Source of the DNA: Batkoa obscura
Taxonomy: Eukaryota > Entomophthoromycota > Entomophthoromycetes > Entomophthorales > Batkoaceae
Reading direction: 5' to 3'
Assembly (NCBI GenBank): GCA_030770535.1
Contig: JASVEC010000001.1
Location: 248,001-312,000, forward strand
Length of the DNA: 64,000 nucleotides
This document shows positions 54,907 through 64,000 of the stretch, one piece after another; within the stretch, counting starts at the first letter, position 1; each line of letters begins with the position of its first letter. The notes beneath the pieces are model-generated. The model did not search any database, was not told the origin of the DNA, and worked only from the letters and a program-made list of their open reading frames with translations. A program made the translations under genes and the position numbers.

Positions 54907-55691
54907 TAGGATATTCGAATTGGTTAGAATTTAATTAAAAATTAATCCAAATTTAAAAACTTAAATTTGTAAGTCTTTAATATATGATTAGTTAGATTTA
55001 AAAAGTTTAAAATTAAATATAAAAATTTAACTTAAAAGACTTATTTTAATTGTTTTGTTTTTGAATAACTAATTTTTTTAATTATATGTTTTACATTATT
55101 TTTATTAAATGTTTAATAAATATATAATTATTTGACTTTATTTTTTATTAAAATAAAAACAAAATGCAAGCTTTTATAGCTAGACTTCAAAATAAAAATT
55201 TTAAAAATTTCAACATAATAAGGAGAACCACATTATATAAACATTGTAATTCATTTATATTAATTTTAACAACTATTCATAATAACCCAGAGTTTATGGA
55301 ATTTTATAATAAAATTAAAAAAAGAAAAGAAATGTTATTAAAGCTTACTATTAATAATAACAAACTTAACCAAGCAATGTATAAAATTAGTGCTTTAAAG
55401 GAAACAGAAAACAAAAACCAGCAAGTAGCATTATTATCAACTATAGCTTCAGTATATTCTTTTGATGAATGTAAAAGCTTTGGATTTAATATAAGTAGAA
55501 ATCAATATGACTATTCAAAAATAATGATAATAATAGTAAAATACCAACATTACAACCTATCATCAGAAATACAAAAAGAATTAAAAATGAGGAAATTAAA
55601 ATCATTATACAATATTTACTTGATAGCTCAACTATTTCATCAAGATTCAATAAAAAAATAATGATAATAAATATTCGTCAGATAATATATA
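54907..55691 (+). mobile_element. DNA transposon, 5' part of an older copy
   Basis: Starts with a diverged terminus (TAGGATATTCGAATTGG after TA). Its first 150 bp match, inverted, the right end of the element ending at 58334 and, directly, the element starting at 62445. It lacks the 356 bp passenger repeat those two carry. It contains the first part of the transposase frame and stops where a second element is inserted at 55692, in a TA-rich tract. Confidence 0.75.
55164..55661 (+). CDS. Transposase N-terminal fragment (165 aa), DNA transposon
   Basis: The first 120 or so residues (starting MQAFIARLQNKNFKNFNIIR) are identical or nearly so to open frames at 57701-57303 (minus) and 63076-63474 (plus). 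This copy continues about 45 residues further, because the other two lack 133 bp lying between two copies of AAAATAATGATAATA. It is basic and helical, as expected of an N-terminal DNA-binding part, but no known motif is visible. It is probably not functional alone. Confidence 0.6.
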   Translation: MQAFIARLQNKNFKNFNIIRRTTLYKHCNSFILILTTIHNNPEFMEFYNKIKKRKEMLLKLTINNNKLNQAMYKISALKETENKNQQVALLSTIASVYSFDECKSFGFNISRNQYDYSKIMIIIVKYQHYNLSSEIQKELKMRKLKSLYNIYLIAQLFHQDSIKK

Positions 55692-56199
55692 TGGGGGTGT
55701 CCGAATTGGTTTCATTTTTTTATCTAGTTTTTAAATTATTTTGTTATAATTTATATTGTAAGTTAGCGGAATTTTTATCAAATTTAATATAAATTCCTGA
55801 ATTAGCAAGGATTTTACCAATATAGCCTATATAGTGATATTAATCAAAGTTGTATTATGTAAATAAATATATATTTTTATAAAACTTTATTAAGAAATAT
55901 TTATTATTAACTGCTTTATAGCCAACACTACAGATTTGCTATCAAATAAATAAATAAATAATTTTAATGTTATAATTACATTATTAATATATCACTAAGT
56001 TAATAAGTAGCTACATGGGAGAGAGTGGTTAGCCCTAAAACTATAATTAACCATCTTTATATAATACAAGCAATATAATAATTTTTATTTATTATTATAA
56101 CTACTTGCTCTTTACTTATTTATTAACAGCTATTAATAATTAAGTAATGTCAACATTTAATAATTGATTTCTATCATCAATAAGCTACTTACTTGCTTA

Positions 56200-57701
56200 C
56201 TAAATATTGAAACTTTTGGATTTCAGTTATTTTTGTAAGATAAGCTGGGGTTAATCTTTTAATTTTTGTATTTTCTATAAACTTTATAGCTTTAATTAGA
56301 GTTATCACTTTTTTTGATCTATCAGATACTGGATAACAGTGTAGTTTATTATTAGGTTTGATAAAATGTAAATACTTTTTAATACTTTGTATTTATATTA
56401 TTTTATATATATCTTTATTTCTTCCATACTTTTTAAAAATTTTATGTTTCCTATTATTAACAGTTGAGTTATTAGTTTTATTATGTTCACTAATAAAAAT
56501 CTCAAATTTTGAAATCAACTAATTAATATTCTCTATTTTATTTAATGTTTTAAAACTATTTTTCCATTATGAAAGTTTTTTAAAATGTCTATCAACTATA
56601 TTTTTTTATAACGCTTAGCAAAAAAATTAAGATTAATATTTAAACTACTATTTATTTTATGAATTTCTTTAAATATATAGTGTAAAAACTCTTGAGATTT
56701 AAAATGGTTTCCTGTATCTGCCCATATATTAATTTTTGTAAACTTTTTAAACAAAGGCTCTTTAGATATTAAATCAATTAAACAATCTCCTACATATGCT
56801 GAATCATAATTTAATATTTCAGATAAATAATCAAAATAAACAAAGTTTATTGTTTTATCATTTTTCAAATGCAAAACGCCAGACTTTAATACTGATATAG
56901 CTTGTTTATTATAATGATCTAAATTTATTGGATCTGGTCTTGTTCCTATTTCCATATTTTGTTTAAAATCTAGAATTATTATACAGCTTTTATTATTTAA
57001 TTTTTTGATAGTTTCATTAAATATGGTTTTTTGAGTATTAATATGAAATTTACGTAATTTATATTAACTTTTTTCTTTATTAAAAGATTCTTCTATCTCT
57101 GCTTTATTTTTTGTCGCTGTGTTTATTTTATTTTCAAATAACCTTTTTCTAACTGTATACTGGGCACATATATTACATAAATCTGTTTTTTTTGTTATAT
57201 TTTTAAAACTATTTAGTATATATTTAAAAAATATTAACTTGGCTACTGCTTTATCTTTTAAATCATTAAAACATTTACTGTATATCATTCTTCTACTTTT
57301 ATTTAATATATATATGTTATCTGGCGAATATTTATTATCATTATTTTTGAATAGTCATATTGATTTCTACTTATATTAAATCCAAAGCTTTTACATTCAT
57401 CAAAAGAATATACTGAAGCTATAGTTGATAATAATGCTACTTGCTGGTTTTTGTTTTCTGTTTCCTTTAAAGCACTAATTTTATACATTGCTTGGTTAAG
57501 TTTGTTATTATTAATAGTAAGCTTTAATAACATTTCTTTTCTTTTTTTAATTTTATTATAAAATTCCATAAACTCTGGGTTATTATGAATAGTTGTTAAA
57601 ATTAATATAAATGAATTACAATGTTTATATAATGTGGTTCTCCTTATTATATTGAAATTTTTAAAATTTTTATTTTGAAGTTTAGCTATAAAAGCTTGCA
57701 T
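56200..57701 (-). pseudogene. Transposase of element A, interrupted
   Basis: Open pieces at 57701-57303 (N-terminal part), 57288-57064 (with a CNIC zinc-knuckle-like pair, TDLCNICAQYTVRKRLFENK) and 56955-56596 (IGTRPDPINLDHYNK, FDYLSEILNYDSAYVGDCL, INIWADTGNHFKSQEF) follow in order. Between the second and third, LDFKQN precedes the GTRPDP block. Further text (LDFKQN, WADTGNHF, later RHFKKLS) resembles the acidic-residue spacing of DD(E/D) catalytic cores. Stops and frame changes separate the pieces, so the copy is probably inactive, though the frames at 57288 and 56955 are separated by only a single in-frame stop in element B. Confidence 0.6.
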
Positions 57702-57794
57702 TTTGTTTTTATTTTAATAAAAAATAAAGTCAAATAATTATATATTTATGTCTTATATATCTATTAAAAAGTTAATAAAAAAATACAAAACACT

Positions 57795-58150
57795 GTGAAA
57801 TATCGTTTCATCAGCTCTATGATTGATTATCGCATAATAATCACTTAACTTGTTTACAAAACTAGTTGGAGTATAAAAGAGATTATTCAACATGATAGCT
57901 CGAGGCTTTTTAATTGAATTGTTCCCTAATATTGTACTTTTAATAAAGCCACTAAGTCTTGTAATATTTTACGTAGATTTTACAGCAATGTTTTATATTC
58001 TATTTGTTTTACATAGCTCATAGCTTATTGCGTATTACTCCTATTGATTTAAGTCTATCTTAGCTACATAAACTAAGGCCTTTTGACTTACGGCCAGTTA
58101 ATTGAGCTAGGACTACTTTTTAACTGCAATCACTGAGTACCAACTTTCAC
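57795..58150 (-). mobile_element. Passenger repeat (family 2, 356 bp) in element A
   Basis: Bounded by GTGAAA and its inverse TTTCAC. It is the same length as and nearly identical to 62627-62982, and related to 61836-62292. The older transposon copy at 54907 lacks it, so it is an insertion. It has no coding capacity. Confidence 0.75.
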
Positions 58151-58336
58151 AAAAATATAATTAAAAAAATAAAATAAATGAATAAAATAAAATAAGTCTT
58201 TTAAGTTAAATTTTTATATTTGATTTTAAGCTTTTTAAATTTAGCTAATCATATATTAAGACTTACAAATTTAAAAACTTAAAATTTGGATTAATTTCTA
58301 GTTAAATTCTGAAACCAATTAGGGCATATCCCTATA

Positions 58337-59282
58337 TTTTTAAACAAAAATTCATGATAATAATCCCATATTTATGATAGCTTATAATATTATAAGTGAG
58401 AAGTACAATGCTATTAAAAAAAACTAATAGTTTTAAAAAAATATTTATACGTTCTAAAAATATTAAAAATTATAACTTAATCAATTACATTTAATATTCT
58501 ATTACTTCAGGTAATGGAACAAATATAAGGGATATACTATTGGTTCAAATTTTCAAGTGGTTTTGGTTCGAGTTGTACATTATTTAAATTCTCAAAAATA
58601 TCTCGCAGTTTATATAAATAATAAAAGAAAAGTTGATATGAGAATAAATTGTATCACTTGAAAACCATATAGTCACCAAGTAGTGTTGACTCGTGGTATA
58701 TATTAGGATAAGGTATCATCAAAATAAGCCTTGTATAATTGCTTAAATAAGAGATTTTTGAAGCATCATACCACTCTTAAAGGATACATTTTTATAATAG
58801 TATTCTTAATATTATTTTATTGGATGATATCTGAGAAACATCAAAAATAAGAATTTCGAAGATTGTATACCACTTTAAATGGAGGCTTTCAAGAACATAT
58901 TTAGTGGCAGCATATTTTTCATATATAACTTGAACCTTATTTATATCTAAAGTATATAGAACATAGTCTTTTCACTTAAAATTCAACTTAATATACTTGT
59001 TATCTTTAAAACTGTGAACGTGTTAAAGGAGTTCAGTTTTATTGATAAATTATCAAGGGTCACATTTGGAGCTATCTACTCATTAATTGATATTAAAAAT
59101 ATATTTTATTTATTTAGTTCTAGCTTTAGATTTACCTTTTGTACAAATAATTCTTCTTTAATAGGGATATATTTATTCATTTCCTGTGCATAAATAAATA
59201 ATATTCTGTAACAATGTGTATCAAATTTGATTGGTATTTTTAGTTACATATAATTGTAAACATTTTAATAACATCAATGGAG
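58337..59282. other. Intergenic before the chitin deacetylase gene
   Basis: AT-rich, no gene recognised; the right end is the promoter region of the gene at 59377. Confidence 0.6.
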
Positions 59283-59291
59283 TATAAATAG
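59283..59291 (+). promoter_or_regulatory. TATA box of the chitin deacetylase gene
   Basis: TATAAATAG lies 94 bp upstream of the start codon at 59377. Confidence 0.5.
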
Positions 59292-59376
59292 CTACACCGA
59301 GCACTATTCTCCTTTGGAAATCATTTATTAATTAATTTCTTTTAATATATCACTATTAGCATCCTTAATCTAGATC

Positions 59377-60321
59377 ATGAAGTTCTTTACTATTACTCCT
59401 GTATTACTCATCGGTTCTATCTTTCAATCCATTAGTTCACAGTCTATTTCCAAATGCACTCAAAATGGTGTATTTGCTTTAACTTTTGATGATGGTGTTA
59501 CAAACTATACTGGAGAAATGTTGGATATCTTAAAGGTGAAAGGTGTTAAAGCTACCTTTTTTTATATCGGCTCTAACCTTGAATCTGAGGAACACAAAAT
59601 GATTGCTAAGCGTGCTTTTGACGAAGGTCATCAAATCGCTTCTCATACTTGGACCCATTCTTCGCTTACTTCTTTATCTGCTGAACAAGTAAAAGATGAA
59701 ATGAAAAAGACCGAAGACGTCCTTGAGAAAACTATTGGAAGGAAAGTGAGATATATGAGAAGCCCATACCTTGAATCTAATGATGCAGTAAATGCTTTAT
59801 TAAAACAAATGGATTATGTTCAAGTTGGAGTTAATTTAGATAGTAATGACTGGAGATATAGAGATACTGCACCACAAAGGATTTTCGACGCTTTCAAAGA
59901 TGCTATGAATACCCCAGGAGTTGAATCCCAATCCTTTATCTCTTTACAACATGATTTGACTAGCCCTTCAGTAGCTAAAATTGGAGAAATCATTGATTTA
60001 GTTCGTTCTAAAAATTTCAGATTTGTTACTGCCGAAGAATGTTTAGGAAAAGGCCCAGCCTATAAGGATTCCCAATCTATTCCATCCAGTACATCTACCT
60101 CATCCAGTACATCTACCCCATCCAGTACATCTGCTCCATCCAGTACATCTGCTCCATCCAGTACGTCTACTCCATCTAGCACATACATTCCATCAAGTAC
60201 ATCTACTCAATCTATTCCTTTAAATCAAGGTAAACCCCAAGGTGGAAAATATGAAGTTGTTACACCAAAGCCTCATAGTTCTCGTAAATGTAAACCCACC
60301 TCTATTCCAAAACATAATTAA
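59377..60321 (+). CDS. Secreted chitin deacetylase (polysaccharide deacetylase, CE4)
   Basis: The 314-aa protein has a signal peptide (1-21) and one CE4 domain (about 28-225). All five family motifs are present: TFDDG with D38/D39, SHTWTH with the metal ligands H90 and H94, RSPYLE with R128, DSNDW with D158/W159, and SLQHD with the catalytic-base region H192. It removes acetyl groups from chitin in the wall or periplasm to give chitosan; peptidoglycan substrates are unlikely in a fungus. A Ser/Thr/Pro repeat (about 236-277) and a basic tail (KPHSSRKCKPTS) follow, probably O-mannosylated and wall-bound. No hydrophobic GPI signal is seen. No intron. With the SUN protein at 9066 it is the second wall-remodelling enzyme of the window. 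Confidence 0.94.
   Translation: MKFFTITPVLLIGSIFQSISSQSISKCTQNGVFALTFDDGVTNYTGEMLDILKVKGVKATFFYIGSNLESEEHKMIAKRAFDEGHQIASHTWTHSSLTSLSAEQVKDEMKKTEDVLEKTIGRKVRYMRSPYLESNDAVNALLKQMDYVQVGVNLDSNDWRYRDTAPQRIFDAFKDAMNTPGVESQSFISLQHDLTSPSVAKIGEIIDLVRSKNFRFVTAEECLGKGPAYKDSQSIPSSTSTSSSTSTPSSTSAPSSTSAPSSTSTPSSTYIPSSTSTQSIPLNQGKPQGGKYEVVTPKPHSSRKCKPTSIPKHN
60082..60207 (+). repeat. 18-bp coding repeat, 7 units (PSSTST)
   Basis: Seven 18 bp units encode PSSTST-like hexapeptides (PSSTSA, PSSTYI and SSSTST variants). The length multiple keeps frame. It forms the Ser/Thr-rich stalk of the chitin deacetylase. Confidence 0.92.
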
Positions 60322-61591
60322 TATATTATAAATAATTTGTAATATAAATTTGAATTGCTTTTATTTTAACTTCTTATCTGTAAAATGAAAATATAACACG
60401 CTAAAAAACATTTTCAATTGCTAAAATATAACAAACGCTATTCGTATTTTAAATGGATTACTTATTACATTATAGCATAACAACCTTACCATTTAATATA
60501 ATGGATAAAATCATATACCCAAGCTTACTCGTTACATTTCATTATATGAGATTAATTTCTAATTTTCTTTCATGGCGTGTTGACAACATTATTATATTTT
60601 TATGCTAAGCTTAAGAGTCTATAATTATAAAGGAGTTTTTACTTGGAGTAATTCACTTTTAATATTCTTGACAAAAGAATTGTAGAATATTCATAAAATT
60701 TATATATTTATCAATAAAGCAAATATTGTCTACATTATATTTGGACACTGTTTAACTATATAGCGCATACACAAGTGGGATCTAAATTGTCTATATTTTA
60801 AACAAATTTAGAGTATAGATCTGTAAGATATTTAAAAAAACGAAAGGGGTGATTAAAGCATCAAATCAGAAAGGATGGAGAAAGAATAGGAAACACACCT
60901 TTCTATAAAAATTTCTTTACATTTTATATACAGGAACCATTCATACATCGCACAGGAATTAGACATTTTAACACAATTCAATTGGTAGAGATTCTATTAA
61001 ATGATTGCATGAGTATAAATAAGTGGAAACTAATTTATGATTTAAGATTATTATTATACTATATCGTGTATTGGAATGAATGATTAACCAGGGAAGTTAC
61101 TAGATTCGCCAACATTACAAACGTGTTTTGCTAATTTGCAAAGACCAATGTGAATTTTAGTAAATTAACCTACTTTCTATGTAAGTCAGCCATATAGCTC
61201 TAAAATTATTTTAGAAATAGCTGAAAACACGATGAGTGCTATGAAAACTTGTACCTTTCTAGCAGATATTTGTATTTCATACATTTATATCGATGAGCTT
61301 GGTATATGTGGTAAAATAATAATACCTTTACTACAATTTTATAGTTGAACATATTTTACTCTTACAATATTGTATCATGTTTCGGAGTTCTCACATATAA
61401 TGACACTTTTAAAAGTTAATTGTTTATGTTTTTTTATAAATCAATATCAAAATAGAGTAAAGATTGAAATAATACCATATCTCTAAAAATTGTCCCGAAA
61501 ATCGAAACACACTCAACTTTGGATGCTAATTTCTCAACAACTAGCAATTGAAAAGTATTAATATTTTGGCATAATTTTCAGAGACATTATA
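60322..61591. other. Intergenic, with a possible old transposon end
   Basis: No gene seen. At 61480-61560 the text TTTGGATGCTAATTTCTCAA resembles the sub-terminal parts of Tc1-like elements, but no partner end was found. Confidence 0.45.
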
Positions 61592-62444
61592 TGGGGATGT
61601 CCGAATTGGTTTCATTTTTTTATCCAATTTTAAAAACTGCTTAAAATTCTGTAAAAATAAATTCTTTATTAAAAACCAAAAGTACCCAACACAGTTTTAA
61701 ATTATTTTATTATAATTTATATTGTGTTAGCGGAATTTCTACTAAATTTAATACAAATTCCCGGATTACCAAGGCTTTTACTAATATAACTTATATATTG
61801 ATACTAACCAAAGTTGTATTATGTAAATAAATACTGTGAAAGTTGGTACTCAGTGGTTGGAGTTAAAAGCAGTTTTTGCTTGATTAACTTGCCTTGAGTC
61901 GAACGGTCTTAGTTTATGTAACTAATATGGACTTAAATGAATAATAATAATACATAATAAGATACGAACTATGTAAAATAAAGAGAATAGACAATACTAC
62001 TGTAAAATCTACGTAAGATGTTGTCAGAAAGATTTAGAGGCTTTATTAATGGTACGATATCAGGGAGTAATTCAGTTAAAAAGCCTCGGGTTGTCATGTT
62101 GAAGAATCTCTTTCATACTCTTTGCAATATGAAGTTAGAAATTCTCACAGCAAATCAAAACAAGGAACTCTGAATTGATTATACCACATGATTTACGATT
62201 AAATTGGTTACAAGACTACCACTAGCTTTGTAAACAAGTTAAATGATTATTATGTTATAATTAATCCGAGAGCTGATAAACCAATATTTCACACTGGGCA
62301 CATATATTACATAAATCTGTTTTTTTTGTTATAATTTTAAAACTATTTAGTATATATTTAAAAAACATTAACCTAGCTACTGCTTTATCTTTTAAATCAT
62401 TAAAATATTTGCCATATATCATTCTTCTACTTTTATTTAATATA
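61592..62444 (-). mobile_element. DNA transposon, remnant copy (minus orientation)
   Basis: The left terminus TGGGGATGTCCGAATTGG and the next 240 bp match the left end of element A (55692-55900). Then comes a 457 bp family 2 repeat (61836-62292), then 62293-62444 matches 57160-57310 of element A. The transposase section in between is missing. It ends where element B is inserted, in the same TA-rich tract that received element A in the older copy at 54907. Confidence 0.72.
61836..62292 (+). mobile_element. Passenger repeat (family 2, long 457 bp form)
   Basis: Starts GTGAAAGTTGGTACTCAG and ends with inverted GTGAAA, like the 356 bp copies. It has about 100 bp extra internally (around 62130-62230) and is more diverged, so it is a separate insertion. 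Confidence 0.72.
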
Positions 62445-62626
62445 TGAGGGTGTCCGAATTGGTTTCAGAATTTAACTAGAAATTAATCCAAATTTTAAGT
62501 TTTTAAATTTGTAAGTCTTAATATATGATTAGCTAAATTTAAAAAGCTTAAAATCAAATATAAAAATTTAACTTAAAAGACTTATTTTATTTTATTCATT
62601 TATTTTATTTTTTTAATTATATTTTT

Positions 62627-62982
62627 GTGAAAGTTGGTACTCAGTGATTGCAGTTAAAAAGTAGTCCTAGCTCAATTAACTGGCCGTAAGTCAAAAGGCC
62701 TTAGTTTATGTAGCTAAGATAGACTTAAATCAATAGGAGTAATACGCAATAAGCTATGAGCTATGTAAAACAAATAGAATATAAAACATTGCTGTAAAAT
62801 CTACGTAAAATATTACAAGACTTAGTGGCTTTATTAAAAGTACAATATTAGGGAACAATTCAATTAAAAAGCCTCGAGCTATCATGTTGAATAATCTCTT
62901 TTATACTCCAACTAGTTTTGTAAACAAGTTAAGTGATTATTATGCGATAATCAATCATAGAGCTGATGAAACGATATTTCAC
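62627..62982 (+). mobile_element. Passenger repeat (family 2, 356 bp) in element B
   Basis: Same length, position and near-identical sequence as the copy in element A, so both were carried along when the host transposon copied or moved. Confidence 0.75.
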
Positions 62983-63075
62983 AGTGTTTTGTATTTTTTT
63001 ATTAACTTTTTAATAGATATATAAGACATAAATATATAATTATTTGACTTTATTTTTTATTAAAATAAAAACAAA

Positions 63076-64000
63076 ATGCAAGCTTTTATAGCTAGACTTC
63101 AAAATAAAAATTTTAAAAATTTCAATATAATAAGGAGAACCACATTATATAAACATTGTAATTCATTTATATTAATTTTAACAACTATTCATAATAACCC
63201 AGAGTTTATGGAATTTTATAATAAAATTAAAAAAAGAAAAGAAATGTTATTAAAGCTTACTATTAATAATAACAAACTTAACCAAGCAATGTATAAAATT
63301 AGTGCTTTAAAGGAAACAGAAAACAAAAACCAGCAAGTAGCATTATTATCAACTATAGCTTCAGTATATTCTTTTGATGAATGTAAAAGCTTTGGATTTA
63401 ATATAAGTAGAAATCAATATGACTATTCAAAAATAATGATAATAAATATTCGCCAGATAACATATATATATTAAATAAAAGTAGAAGAATGATATACAGT
63501 AAATGTTTTAATGATTTAAAAGATAAAGCAGTAGCCAAGTTAATATTTTTTAAATATATACTAAATAGTTTTAAAAATATAACAAAAAAAACAGATTTAT
63601 GTAATATATGTGCCCAGTATACAGTTAGAAAAAGGTTATTTGAAAATAAAATAAACACAGCGACAAAAAATAAAGCAGAGATAGAAGAATCTTTTAATAA
63701 AGAAAAAAGTTAATATAAATTACGTAAATTTCATATTAATACTCAAAAAACCATATTTAATGAAACTATCAAAAAATTAAATAATAAAAGCTGTATAATA
63801 ATTCTAGATTTTAAACAAAATATGGAAATAGGAACAAGACCAGATCCAATAAATTTAGATCATTATAATAAACAAGCTATATCAGTATTAAAGTCTGGCG
63901 TTTTGCATTTGAAAAATGATAAAACAATAAACTTTGTTTATTTTGATTATTTATCTGAAATATTAAATTATGATTCAGCATATGTAGGAGATTGTTTAAT
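63076..64000 (+). pseudogene. Transposase of element B, interrupted and cut by the window edge
   Basis: Pieces: 63076-63474 (132 aa, identical to the piece at 57701-57303), 63489-63713 (74 aa with the CNIC pair, identical to 57288-57064), then after one TAA stop the same frame stays open from 63714 to the edge (KLRKFHINTQKTIFNET, IIILDFKQNMEIGTRPDP, FDYLSEILNYDSAYVGDC). The first and second pieces are in different frames because of the shared 133 bp loss. The copy is therefore non-autonomous as read. Confidence 0.62.

Larger units (their letters stand above)
55692..58334 (-). mobile_element. DNA transposon, element A (about 2.6 kb)
   Basis: Ends are TGGGGGTGTCCGAATTGG at the left and, inverted, TAGGGATATGCCCTAATTGG at the right, both flanked by TA (55690-55691 and 58335-58336). 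The transposase reads on the minus strand from 57701 to about 56200. The right subterminal region is nearly identical to element B (62445 onward), including a nested 356 bp repeat. It is inserted in the older copy at 54907-55691. TA duplication and terminal inverted repeats mark a class II cut-and-paste element; I cannot name the superfamily. Confidence 0.75.
62445..64000 (+). mobile_element. DNA transposon, element B (runs off the window)
   Basis: Starts TGAGGGTGTCCGAATTGG after TA (62443-62444). It is nearly identical, in opposite orientation, to the right 1.75 kb of element A, including the nested family 2 repeat at the same site and the same 133 bp internal loss. The transposase frame is still open at the window edge, so the 3' end is not visible. 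Confidence 0.78.

Noticed and set aside
54907-64000. LTR retroelement, Polinton or other virus-like origin for the repeat patch
   Set aside because: No direct long terminal repeats, reverse transcriptase, integrase, polymerase or capsid text. TA duplications and inverted ends fit plain DNA transposons.

Overview
The window looks like a nuclear contig from an AT-rich, early-diverging (zygomycete-type) fungus. It carries a SUN-family cell-wall glucanase, a chitin deacetylase, an Slm1-like F-BAR/PH protein, a one-chain type I fatty acid synthase with fungal domain order, a fungal-type homeodomain protein, and 48-61 nt GT-AG introns. An entomophthoralean such as Conidiobolus would fit, but that is inference. 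I see no LTR, viral or virus-like element, no CRISPR array and no convincing tRNA or rRNA gene. Layout, 1-18 kb: a MAPK-phosphatase-like dual-specificity phosphatase (-), an aldo-keto reductase (-), a gene-poor 5 kb sprinkled with short inverted-repeat elements, a secreted SUN-domain protein (+), an Slm1-like TORC2/PI(4,5)P2 effector (+) with a repeat-rich tail, and an acetoacetyl-CoA synthetase (-) that I resolve into 15 exons coding for 672 aa. Layout, 18-48 kb: a family of seven related type I membrane proteins with kelch-like ectodomains. Three decayed copies lie left of the 11.8 kb intronless fatty acid synthase gene. Two intact and two decayed copies lie to its right, together with an orphan 214-aa protein. 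Each ectodomain is followed by one membrane span and a short tail that is recognisable even in most dead copies (motif YYNTEIFSHSQEID). Several copies share a GATTCTGATTGG (inverted CCAAT) box just upstream. Layout, 48-64 kb: a mostly empty, AT-rich stretch with a small homeodomain protein (-), a secreted chitin deacetylase (+), and a nested patch of DNA transposons around 55-58 kb and 61.6-64 kb. Eight roughly 100 bp elements with TA target duplications are scattered over the window. Their ends match those of the large transposon, so the two are probably one mobilisation system. The large transposon has inserted into its own relatives twice, both times in the same (TA)n tract, and carries a further 356 bp repeat as a passenger. 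Working together: the SUN protein and chitin deacetylase remodel cell-wall glucan and chitin. FAS and acetoacetyl-CoA synthetase belong to cytosolic acyl-CoA metabolism. The phosphatase and the Slm1-like protein are signalling parts. The kelch-like receptor family is the least explained component and shows rapid gain and loss.
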